Shown here piece by piece: positions 7,370 to 14,365 of a DNA stretch of 16,610 bases. The position numbers were made by a program, and so were the translations under genes. Under the pieces are notes generated by a model. It ran no database searches and had not been told where the DNA came from. It was given only the letters and a program-made list of their open reading frames with translations. Position 1 is the stretch's first letter; every line of letters starts with the position of its first letter. Source of the DNA: Minisyncoccota bacterium (GTDB lineage Bacteria > Patescibacteriota > Microgenomatia > UBA1400 > PJMF01); assembly GCA_003518205.1 (NCBI GenBank), contig DOZC01000086.1, positions 2,227 to 18,836 on the forward strand, written 5' to 3'.

Positions 7370-7867
7370 TTTTTGGGAATTGATCCCGGATTTGACCGAA
7401 TGGGTTGGGCCATAGGAAAATGGACAGGCAAAACTTGGCAAAGTTTGGATTTTGGCTGTTTGAAAACAAATTCTGAGCAAAGTATTTTTGACCGATATCA
7501 GCAAATTTTGGCTGATTTAGAAGCCCTAATTGTGGAGTTCCAACCCGAAGTGGCAGGAATTGAGTCAGTTTTTTTCAGCAAAAATCAAAAAACCGCCCTC
7601 AGAGTCAGTGAGGCGCGAGGTCTAATTATTGCCAAACTCCTACAACATGATCTGGAACTCAGAGAATTTACTCCCAATCAAATCAAGCAGGCTGTGACTG
7701 GAAATGGTCACGCCGATAAGACGGCAGTTGCGAAAATGGTTCGACTCGGGTTACAACTAGGTGATCAGCCAATCATTGATGATGCCATGGATGCCCTGGC
7801 CACTTTATTGACCTGTCAAACTACTCATGCTTTCCTATCTCATCGGTCAACCCCAACTCCTGCGTGA
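7361..7867 (+). CDS. ruvC: Crossover junction endodeoxyribonuclease RuvC
   Basis: The 168-residue protein is the Holliday-junction resolvase that nicks four-way DNA junctions in homologous recombination and works with RuvAB. It opens with LTFLGIDPGFDRMGWAI, placing catalytic D8. The second acidic residue is E68 in AGIESVFF. FTPNQIKQAVTGNGHADKTA is the conserved family core, and D141 and D144 in DAMDALATL complete the four-acid RNase H-like active site. All four are present, so the enzyme should be active. ATG 7361 is chosen because it puts the first Asp at the usual position. An upstream in-frame ATG at 7253 would add 36 residues encoded inside the preceding gene, with no family counterpart. 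The last 41 bases overlap ruvA in another frame. The stop is TGA, which shows TGA is not recoded. Confidence 0.95.
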   Translation: MLTFLGIDPGFDRMGWAIGKWTGKTWQSLDFGCLKTNSEQSIFDRYQQILADLEALIVEFQPEVAGIESVFFSKNQKTALRVSEARGLIIAKLLQHDLELREFTPNQIKQAVTGNGHADKTAVAKMVRLGLQLGDQPIIDDAMDALATLLTCQTTHAFLSHRSTPTPA

Positions 7868-8399
7868 CAGATTGCTAATTATCAACCAAGGTGTCGGTTA
7901 TGGAGTTTTTGTAGGCGCCAAACTTCTAGCTACTGCCTGTCAACAATCTGAGATTGCTCTATATCTTCACACCTATGTTAGAGAAGATCGCCTGGAACTT
8001 TATGGTTTCGCAACTTTAGCAGAACTGGAATTGTTTGAGCAGGTCTTAAGCGTATCTGGAGTGGGACCAAAAATGGCTCTGGCTTTGGTGGATGCCGGAG
8101 CTTCGGCTTTAATTACAGCGATTCAGCAGGCAGATTTGAGTTTTTTTACCACAGTGCCCAGAGTCGGTAAAAAATTGGGTCAAAAAATCATTATTGAATT
8201 AAAATCGAAATTGGGAGGTTTGGGAGAATTAAATCTAGGGCCTATTTCGGCCAAACACCAAGATATCTTGGCTGCTCTGATCAGTTTGGGATTTACTGAA
8301 TCTACAACTCAAGCCGTACTGCGCCAAATTGACGTTGAGACTTTAACTCTAGAGCAGGCTATTAAACAAGCTTTAAAACTTGCTAGTAAAATAAACTAA
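7827..8399 (+). CDS. ruvA: Holliday junction branch migration protein RuvA
   Basis: The 190-residue protein is the DNA-binding subunit of the RuvAB branch-migration motor; its tetramers hold the four-way junction and recruit RuvB. The N-terminal OB-fold domain starts MLSYLIGQ, the usual RuvA opening, and includes VGYGVFVG (23-30) and YVREDRLELYGF (50-61). Two helix-hairpin-helix motifs follow: VLSVSGVGPKMAL (73-85) and VPRVGKKLGQKI (110-121). Domain III, which contacts RuvB, is at about 143-190 with ALISLGFTE and LTLEQAIKQAL. Length is normal for the family. The start overlaps the end of ruvC by 41 bases in a different frame, and the family-typical N-terminus makes that start convincing. The stop is 2 bases before the ruvB start, indicating a tightly coupled operon. 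Confidence 0.95.
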   Translation: MLSYLIGQPQLLRDRLLIINQGVGYGVFVGAKLLATACQQSEIALYLHTYVREDRLELYGFATLAELELFEQVLSVSGVGPKMALALVDAGASALITAIQQADLSFFTTVPRVGKKLGQKIIIELKSKLGGLGELNLGPISAKHQDILAALISLGFTESTTQAVLRQIDVETLTLEQAIKQALKLASKIN

Positions 8400-8401
8400 C
8401 C

Positions 8402-9466
8402 TTGAGTTTTCATTATTTTGTGCCAAAAAAACCCCTCTCCAATCTTCGCTATCAACGCCAAGCTGAAACCTCAGCTTCAGTAGATTTATCGCCTGATTCA
8501 ACCAACCTGACTCAAGAGGAAGAAGTTTTGTTTACTTCACTTCGAGCTCAATCCTGGGATGATTTCGCTGGTCAAGAAACCGTTAAAAAATCTCTCAAAA
8601 TTGCCATTTCAGCCGCCAAACAACGCCATGAATCTCTTGATCACACTTTATTTTATGGTCCTCCGGGATTGGGCAAAACCACCCTGTCTCATTTAATGGC
8701 TGGAGAATTGGGAGTCAATCTTAAAATTACTTCCGGCACGGCTTTGGCTAAAACCGGTGATTTAGCAGCCATTTTGACTAATCTTGAACCAGGTGACATT
8801 TTGTTTGTGGATGAAATTCATCGGCTTCCCAAAGCAGTGGAGGAAACTCTTTACCCAGCCATGGAGGATTTTGCTCTGGATATTGTCATCGGCAAAGGCC
8901 CTTCAGCCAGAACTGTCAGATTAGATCTGCCCAAATTTACCTTGGTAGGTGCTACCACCAGATTTGGTTTGTTGACTGGCCCATTTCGAGATAGGTTTGG
9001 ATTGATACATCGGTTAGAATTTTATGATCCTCAGGGTTTGAGTCAAATTTTGCAAAAAGCTGCGGCTAAACTCACCATTACTATTGATAAAGCCGCTGCT
9101 CTAGCCATTGCCACCAGATCCCGCGGAACTCCTCGAATTGCGCTCAAGTTGCTCAAGCGCGTGCGCGACTATGCTCAAATGGCGAACTCAGCCGAAATTA
9201 CCGCCAAATTTGTCAATCAAGCTTTGGATCTTTTAGCCATCGATACTTTGGGTCTAGATGAAAATGATCGCCGGTTTTTGACCTTATTGGTCACTAAGCA
9301 TGATGGGGGGCCAGTGGGGCTCAGCACTATTGCGGCTACCGTGCGGGAAGATCCCGGCACTATTGAAGAAGTTATCGAGCCCTATTTAATTCAAGTTGGT
9401 TTTCTCAGACGCACCAACCAGGGAAGAGTAGTGACCAAGGCTGCTAAAACTCATCTCGGTTTGTAA
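8402..9466 (+). CDS. ruvB: Holliday junction DNA helicase RuvB
   Basis: The 354-residue protein is the AAA+ ATPase that drives branch migration with RuvA. Walker A is GPPGLGKT (86-93) and Walker B is LFVDEIH (134-140, D137 and E138). Sensor 1 is GATTR (183-187). FRDRFG (195-200) is the conserved stretch with the arginine-finger region, and RGTPRIA (241-247) is sensor 2. The C-terminal winged helix includes GGPVGLSTIA and EPYLIQVGFLRRT. The assigned start is TTG, because an in-frame TAG or TAA must be avoided upstream and no ATG precedes the AAA+ core. This gives about 50 residues before the LRAQSWDDFAGQ entry motif, roughly 20-25 more than in E. coli, rich in Ser and Thr. A downstream alternative start is possible. 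The gene follows ruvA by 2 bases. Confidence 0.95.
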   Translation: MSFHYFVPKKPLSNLRYQRQAETSASVDLSPDSTNLTQEEEVLFTSLRAQSWDDFAGQETVKKSLKIAISAAKQRHESLDHTLFYGPPGLGKTTLSHLMAGELGVNLKITSGTALAKTGDLAAILTNLEPGDILFVDEIHRLPKAVEETLYPAMEDFALDIVIGKGPSARTVRLDLPKFTLVGATTRFGLLTGPFRDRFGLIHRLEFYDPQGLSQILQKAAAKLTITIDKAAALAIATRSRGTPRIALKLLKRVRDYAQMANSAEITAKFVNQALDLLAIDTLGLDENDRRFLTLLVTKHDGGPVGLSTIAATVREDPGTIEEVIEPYLIQVGFLRRTNQGRVVTKAAKTHLGL

Positions 9467-9490
9467 CTTCGCAACCAGATACGTTATACT
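9461..9490 (+). promoter_or_regulatory. Promoter for the second glycan gene block
   Basis: TTGTAA (9461-9466) overlaps the last codons and stop of ruvB, and TATACT (9485-9490) follows after an 18-base spacer. Transcription would start near 9496-9498, leaving only about 3-5 bases before the ATG at 9501. This would let the downstream acyltransferase and glycosyltransferase genes be expressed independently of ruvCAB. Confidence 0.55.
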
Positions 9491-9500
9491 GTATGTGGCT

Positions 9501-10121
9501 ATGTTTAAAGATAAAGATGGCATCTCCCTGACCCCGAGTCAGACTTTAACTAAAATCATAAATCGCATTCTGGCTATTTATCTGGAATGGGTGACCGGCT
9601 TTCTTTGGTGGGGAGTGGGAAACATTCCATTGCATTCAGTGCGACGGGCTTTTTATCAACTGGCCGGAATGAAACTCGGGGCCGGCTCCACCCTCCACAT
9701 GCAGGCTAGAATTTACGATCCTTACCACATAATTATTGGGTCAGACACACTCATCGGCGAAAAAGCCACGCTGGACGGGCGGAAACAACTACCAAATTCT
9801 CAAGGAGGTCTGGAGATTGGGAGTCATGTTGATATTGCTTCTGAAGTCATGGTCTGGACCAGCGAGCATGATCTTAAAGATCCCAAAATGGCAGCCATCG
9901 AAGCTAAAGTAGTTATCGGTGATTATGTTTTTATAGGTCCTCGGGCGATTATTTTGCCAGGTGTAACCATTGGCAAGGGAGCGGTAGTCGCAGCCGGAGC
10001 AGTGGTTACTAAAGATGTTCCCGAGCGAGCGATCGTGGCTGGAATTCCCGCTAAAATCATTGGGGAAAGAGCTCTAACTGACTATAACTATAAACTTGGT
10101 CGCCCTCGATGGTTTCAATAG
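9501..10121 (+). CDS. Left-handed beta-helix (hexapeptide) O-acyltransferase, maltose/WcaF acetyltransferase type
   Basis: The 206-residue protein is an acyltransferase with hexapeptide repeats, likely O-acetylating a sugar from acetyl-CoA. Residues 1-55 hold an amphipathic to hydrophobic N-terminal part, including YLEWVTGFLWWGVGNIPLH, which may associate with the membrane. The repeats start at about 61 (GAGSTLH), run through IIIGSDTLIGEKA and VVIGDYVFIGPRA, and end with ILPGVTIGKGAVVAAGAVV and the closing VAGIPAKIIGE, typical of the WcaF/Maa group. H123 in SEHDLKD is the best candidate catalytic His. The ATG at 9501 is preferred over GTG at 9495 because the upstream -10 box ends at 9490, so the GTG would probably be too close to be transcribed. 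The gene is 12 bases upstream of a GT2 gene, and context suggests it modifies the glycan. The acceptor is unknown. Confidence 0.85.
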   Translation: MFKDKDGISLTPSQTLTKIINRILAIYLEWVTGFLWWGVGNIPLHSVRRAFYQLAGMKLGAGSTLHMQARIYDPYHIIIGSDTLIGEKATLDGRKQLPNSQGGLEIGSHVDIASEVMVWTSEHDLKDPKMAAIEAKVVIGDYVFIGPRAIILPGVTIGKGAVVAAGAVVTKDVPERAIVAGIPAKIIGERALTDYNYKLGRPRWFQ

Positions 10122-10133
10122 CTTTAAAGTTTT

Positions 10134-11156
10134 ATGTCACCAACTTCCTCAGTCATCCTGTCGATTGTGACTGTTTCTTACGAGACTCGTGAGTTGACTC
10201 TCAAAGCTCTAGAGTCAGTAGTAACTGAAATTAATCGATCTAAAATCTTAAAAAATCAAACTGAAATTTTGGTGGTCGATAACAACTCAAAAGATGGATC
10301 CGCTCTGGCCTGTAAAAAATTTTTAACCTCTCAGACCGGATTAGCTGGATTTCAAGTTTTAAGTAATCAAGTAAATTTGGGTTTTGCTCAGGCCAACAAC
10401 TTAGCCTTGAAAATTGCCCAAGGAAAATATTTTTTATTACTGAATTCAGATACTATTGTGACCCCAATGGGACTGGAAAATTTGATCAAAACTTTTGAAA
10501 GTCACCCTTTGGATGAAACTTCAGCCCATCTGAGTTCGGCGGTTGGCAAAATTGATCGTCTCGGTTTATTGTCACCAACCCTGCTCAATCCTGACGGTTC
10601 ACTTCAACATCAGGGTGGCGATCTACCAAATCTCTGGACCGTCTTGGTTCAAATGAGTTTTTTAGATGATTTACCTCTAATTGGTAAATATTTTCATTCT
10701 ACACAACACACCGGAGCGGCTGGAGTTGCCAAACTTGGTACCCAAATTGATCAAACCAATTCCGGAATTTATCATCAGGGTTGGATCAGCGGTACTGCTC
10801 TAGGAATTCGACGTGAGGTAATCGAAGAAATTGGAGTTTTAGACGAAAACATTTTTATGTATGGTGAAGACATGGAATATTGTCTCCGAGCCAGCAATCA
10901 TCATTGGGATATCGCTATTGATCAATCTGCATTTGTAATTCATTACGGCCAAGCCAGCTCGTCCTCAAAAAATGCGATTTTGGGAGAAATTAAAGGCTAT
11001 CTTTATCTTTGGTCAAAACATTTTCCAGCCAGTCAGCTGCCAATCCTTAAACTCATCCTCCACGGAGGAATGTGGACTCGATTTTGGATTTATCAACTCC
11101 TGCGTCAATCCAGCCAAGCCTCAATTTACGCCGCAGCTTTAAAATTATTTAATTAA
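10134..11156 (+). CDS. GT2-family glycosyltransferase (rhamnosyltransferase-like)
   Basis: The 340-residue protein is a GT-A fold inverting glycosyltransferase of family GT2. The nucleotide-binding start is LSIVTVSYETRELTLKAL (9-26). VDNNSKDGS (48-56) and NLGFAQANNLAL (81-92) follow, then the metal-binding DXD-type motif LLNSD (102-106, D106). The acceptor and base region is WISGTALGIRREVIEEIG (217-234), with FMYGEDMEYCLR (241-252), where E245 and D246 are the usual catalytic acidic pair. This arrangement is common in rhamnosyltransferase-like enzymes that extend lipid-linked oligosaccharides. Between the DXD motif and the acceptor region are roughly 40 extra residues (about 165-210). No anchoring helix is obvious, although the C-terminal 35 residues are rather hydrophobic. 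The start is ATG without a Shine-Dalgarno motif. Its first five residues, MSPTS, match those of the GT2 at 15590. Confidence 0.9.
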   Translation: MSPTSSVILSIVTVSYETRELTLKALESVVTEINRSKILKNQTEILVVDNNSKDGSALACKKFLTSQTGLAGFQVLSNQVNLGFAQANNLALKIAQGKYFLLLNSDTIVTPMGLENLIKTFESHPLDETSAHLSSAVGKIDRLGLLSPTLLNPDGSLQHQGGDLPNLWTVLVQMSFLDDLPLIGKYFHSTQHTGAAGVAKLGTQIDQTNSGIYHQGWISGTALGIRREVIEEIGVLDENIFMYGEDMEYCLRASNHHWDIAIDQSAFVIHYGQASSSSKNAILGEIKGYLYLWSKHFPASQLPILKLILHGGMWTRFWIYQLLRQSSQASIYAAALKLFN

Positions 11157-11158
11157 CG

Positions 11159-12862
11159 ATGTCAAAATCTCATCCCCACACTTCATCCTCTCAAACTTGG
11201 TTGATTAAGACCAAAAGTTGGTTGAACGCAAACATCATGCTAGTTTTAGCTGGATTTTTGGTGGCTTTTATTCCGCTTTATCCCAAATTGCCTTTGTTTG
11301 AGGCCATCCCTGGCTATATTGTTCGAGTCAGACTGGAAGATATTTTCATTTTGGTAACCTGCATGATTTGGTTTGTTCAGGTCAAAAGAGGTAAAATTGC
11401 TTGGAAAATTCCAGGCTTGTGGTTGTTGGTATCTTATGTCATTTTTGGGGTTTTGAGTTTGATTTCCGCCATATTTTTAATTCAAACCATTCCACTCCAA
11501 CCACTCCATGTGGCCAAATCTGCCCTGCATTATTTTAGATATTTAGAATATTTTTCACTGCTGTTAATTTTATTTTCAGCCATTAAATCAAAAGCTGATG
11601 TGCTGAAGTTGCTAGTGATTAGCTTTATAACTGTAGCTGGAATTAGCATTTACGGATTTGGTCAAAAATATTATTACTGGCCAGTTTATTCCACTATGAA
11701 CCGTGAGTTCAGTAAGGGAATCAGGCTTTATTTGACCGAACATGCTCGAGTTCAGTCCACTTTTGGAGGCCACTATGATTTAGCTGCTTATTTAGTAATT
11801 TTATTACCCATAATTTTGGCTTTGGCATTTAAAGTTTCTAATCGCTGGCTGAAGTTGGGACTTCACAGTCTTCATATTTTTGGAGTTTGGCTAATTGTGG
11901 TCACTGCTGCCAGGACTTCATTCGTGGGATATTTATTAGCAATTGGTATCGTATTGACTGGATTGTCAGCTGCCCAAACTTCCTGGAAAAATCGTATTGG
12001 GTATTTTTTCAGTCGTGGTAGCTTTTTAGGATTAATTTTGGGATTAACAATTTTGTTTTCCGGCCAAGACATTTATGATCGATTTTTACAAACTTTAGAA
12101 GGCTATCCAGCCGCTCACAACCTTTATCATTCATACAACAATCAACGAAAAAAACTCTTTCAAGCAAGTTTGGTAGCCATAGGTTTAGCGGAAGCCAATA
12201 AACCAGCACCGCCACCAAATTCAGTTGGAATTACCCAACAAGATCAAGAGCTTAAATCTGTGGTGGTGGCCTCAGATGAACGACCTGTGAGTGGTCGACC
12301 TTCAGATGTTTACGTTGAAGTTCCAGATCAAATTCAAGTCGCTACAACTTCCGCTACCGGTCAAACCACAACTATTACAGTGGATGTTCCCAGAACTTAC
12401 TCATTTAATGCTCTAAAATATGGCTTATCAGCGGCAATTCGACTTGACACGTTGTGGCCTAGAGCCATCGCTGGCTTTTGGCGCAATCCTTTACTTGGCA
12501 GTGGTTACGCTACTTTGACAAAAGAATCGGTCTCGCAATTTACTGAAGCCGAAAGCACCGATAATAATTTTCTGAGAACTTTGGGTGAAACTGGTCTTTT
12601 GGGTTTTGTAACTTTTTATGGTTTGGTGGGGCTGGCTTTGATTAAAGCTGGAAAACTTTTTCATCAAACTCAAGACTGGGTTAAAGCTTTCAGTCTGGGT
12701 TTTATGGCTGCAACCATGGGATTATTATTAAACGCTATTTATATTGATGTCTTCGCTTCTTCAAAAGTCGCCTTCACTTACTGGGGTCTAACTGGGTTGA
12801 TTTTAGCTCTCAGCCAACTTCAAACTTCTCACAAACTGACAAAACCAACTAAACTAACTTAA
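11159..12862 (+). CDS. O-antigen ligase/polymerase-like (Wzy/WaaL family) membrane protein
   Basis: The 567-residue protein has about twelve hydrophobic segments, including 25-45, 58-76, 84-110, 128-145, 149-168, 206-226, 253-272, 286-303, 478-498, 508-530 and 537-555. This is the O-antigen ligase (PF04932-like) architecture, whose members polymerise or transfer lipid-linked glycans on the outer membrane face. AARTSFVG (250-257) carries R252 at the place of the conserved Arg of the family. A very long outer loop spans about 304-475, normal in position but unusually large. It contains a Pro-rich start (KPAPPPNS, 348-355), a Thr/Ser-rich stretch (VATTSATGQTTTITV, 394-408), GSGYATLT, and STDNNFLRTLGETG (466-479), which is the family's typical second motif. 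It starts 2 bases after the GT2 gene and lies between two glycosyltransferase genes. Polymerase and ligase roles cannot be told apart from sequence. Confidence 0.82.
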   Translation: MSKSHPHTSSSQTWLIKTKSWLNANIMLVLAGFLVAFIPLYPKLPLFEAIPGYIVRVRLEDIFILVTCMIWFVQVKRGKIAWKIPGLWLLVSYVIFGVLSLISAIFLIQTIPLQPLHVAKSALHYFRYLEYFSLLLILFSAIKSKADVLKLLVISFITVAGISIYGFGQKYYYWPVYSTMNREFSKGIRLYLTEHARVQSTFGGHYDLAAYLVILLPIILALAFKVSNRWLKLGLHSLHIFGVWLIVVTAARTSFVGYLLAIGIVLTGLSAAQTSWKNRIGYFFSRGSFLGLILGLTILFSGQDIYDRFLQTLEGYPAAHNLYHSYNNQRKKLFQASLVAIGLAEANKPAPPPNSVGITQQDQELKSVVVASDERPVSGRPSDVYVEVPDQIQVATTSATGQTTTITVDVPRTYSFNALKYGLSAAIRLDTLWPRAIAGFWRNPLLGSGYATLTKESVSQFTEAESTDNNFLRTLGETGLLGFVTFYGLVGLALIKAGKLFHQTQDWVKAFSLGFMAATMGLLLNAIYIDVFASSKVAFTYWGLTGLILALSQLQTSHKLTKPTKLT

Positions 12863-12865
12863 CTT

Positions 12866-14362
12866 ATGATGGCAAAATCTTGGTGGTTATCTTCAGCTGG
12901 ACAACTTGGACTTATATTAATTTTGGCTGGGTGCCTGAGGCTTTATCGCATTACCAACCCTATTGCTGATTGGCATGCTTTTAGGCAAGCTGACACGGCT
13001 TCGGTGACCCGAGAATTTGTGAAGCATGGAGTTGATTTGCTTCGACCAACTTACCTAGATCACTCCAACATTCAAACCGGCAAAGACAATCCTCAGGGTT
13101 ATCGTTTGGTAGAGTTTCCCATCATTAATGGTGGAACGGCTGTAATACTCCGAGCTCTTCCAGAATTACCCCTCGAACTAACTAGCCGATTGGCTTCCGT
13201 AGTATTGAGTTTAATAGCCATCGCGGCTTTATATGGTCTAGTCATGGATTTATCTGGAAAAAATCTGGCTTTTTGGTCAGCATTAACCATGGCTGTTTTG
13301 CCATATTCAATTTATTACTCCAGAGTTGTGTTGCCGGAACCAGGTTTATTGGCTAGTAGCTTAATTAGTCTTTGGGCTTATCAAAAATATCTTCAAAGAC
13401 CTCAACTTGGTTGGTGGCTGCTCAGTTTAATTGCTTTGGCTTTGGCTTTTTTATTAAAACCTTTTGTGGTGTTTTTGGCCCCGGTTTTTATTGGTCTAGC
13501 TCTACAGCACCGAGGTTGGAAAATTTTAAAAAGTTTTGATTTATTGATTCTGGCCGGATTGGCGATTTGGCCTTTTATAGCTTGGAGAAAGTGGATCATG
13601 ACATTTCCAACCGGAATTCCAGCTTCAGATTGGTTGTTAAATGGCAATGGCATTAGATTTCGTCCAGCTTGGTTTCGATGGTTGTTTTGGGAGAGAATTA
13701 CTAAATTAATTTTAGGAGGAACTGGAGCAATTTTTGGAGTTATGAATTTATTTCATTTACCAAACTGGCGAACTCATCAACGCTGGAGTCAAGATTGGCT
13801 AATTTATGCCGCCTGGTGGCTGGGAATGTTGATTTATTTAAGCGTGATCGCCACTGGCAATGTACAACATGATTATTATCAAGTTTTTTTGTTACCAATA
13901 ATTTGTATTACTTTAGCTCGAGGACTACTCTGGGCATCAAATCAACTTCATCAATTTTGGCCCAACTGGCCAATTTGGCTGGGTGTCAGTTTAGGTTTGC
14001 TGATTTCGGTTTTAGGCAGCTGGCACTGGGTGGGCGGTTATTTTAACGTGAATCATTGGGAATATGTTGAGGCCGGCCAAGTGGTCAATCAATTAACTCC
14101 GGTTGAGGCTCAAGTCATTGCTCCAGCTTTTGGTGACACCATTTTTCTATTTCAAACCAATCGAACTGGTTGGCCAATTGGTTTTGAGATTGATAAAAAA
14201 ATTAGTCTTGGAGCTGATTATTACATTACCACCAGTTATGATGATGAGGCTCGCGAACTCGAACAAAAATTTGAAACCGTCGTCAAAACAGAGAAATATT
14301 TATTATTAAATTTGACTCAGCCCATTGCCACTGCTTCTGCCAAAAATATGCTGACTCCATAA
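12866..14362 (+). CDS. GT39/ArnT-like integral membrane glycosyltransferase
   Basis: The 498-residue protein is a GT-C multi-pass enzyme expected to move a sugar from a polyprenyl-phosphate donor on the outer face. A first helix at about 12-25 leads into ADWHAFRQADTASVTREF (34-51) with D35 and D43, the acidic loop expected to be catalytic. LPEPG (156-160) and about ten further helices follow, and QHDYYQVFLLP (334-344) is the characteristic His-Tyr-Tyr loop of this group. After the last helix there is an extramembrane C-terminal region of about 110 residues. It differs from the GT39-like protein at 1750, and the two share only general family features. It starts 3 bases after the O-antigen ligase-like gene, across the junction TAA-CTT-ATG; a second ATG follows directly, so the start could be one codon later. 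Donor sugar unknown. Confidence 0.85.
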   Translation: MMAKSWWLSSAGQLGLILILAGCLRLYRITNPIADWHAFRQADTASVTREFVKHGVDLLRPTYLDHSNIQTGKDNPQGYRLVEFPIINGGTAVILRALPELPLELTSRLASVVLSLIAIAALYGLVMDLSGKNLAFWSALTMAVLPYSIYYSRVVLPEPGLLASSLISLWAYQKYLQRPQLGWWLLSLIALALAFLLKPFVVFLAPVFIGLALQHRGWKILKSFDLLILAGLAIWPFIAWRKWIMTFPTGIPASDWLLNGNGIRFRPAWFRWLFWERITKLILGGTGAIFGVMNLFHLPNWRTHQRWSQDWLIYAAWWLGMLIYLSVIATGNVQHDYYQVFLLPIICITLARGLLWASNQLHQFWPNWPIWLGVSLGLLISVLGSWHWVGGYFNVNHWEYVEAGQVVNQLTPVEAQVIAPAFGDTIFLFQTNRTGWPIGFEIDKKISLGADYYITTSYDDEARELEQKFETVVKTEKYLLLNLTQPIATASAKNMLTP

Positions 14363-14365
14363 TTT

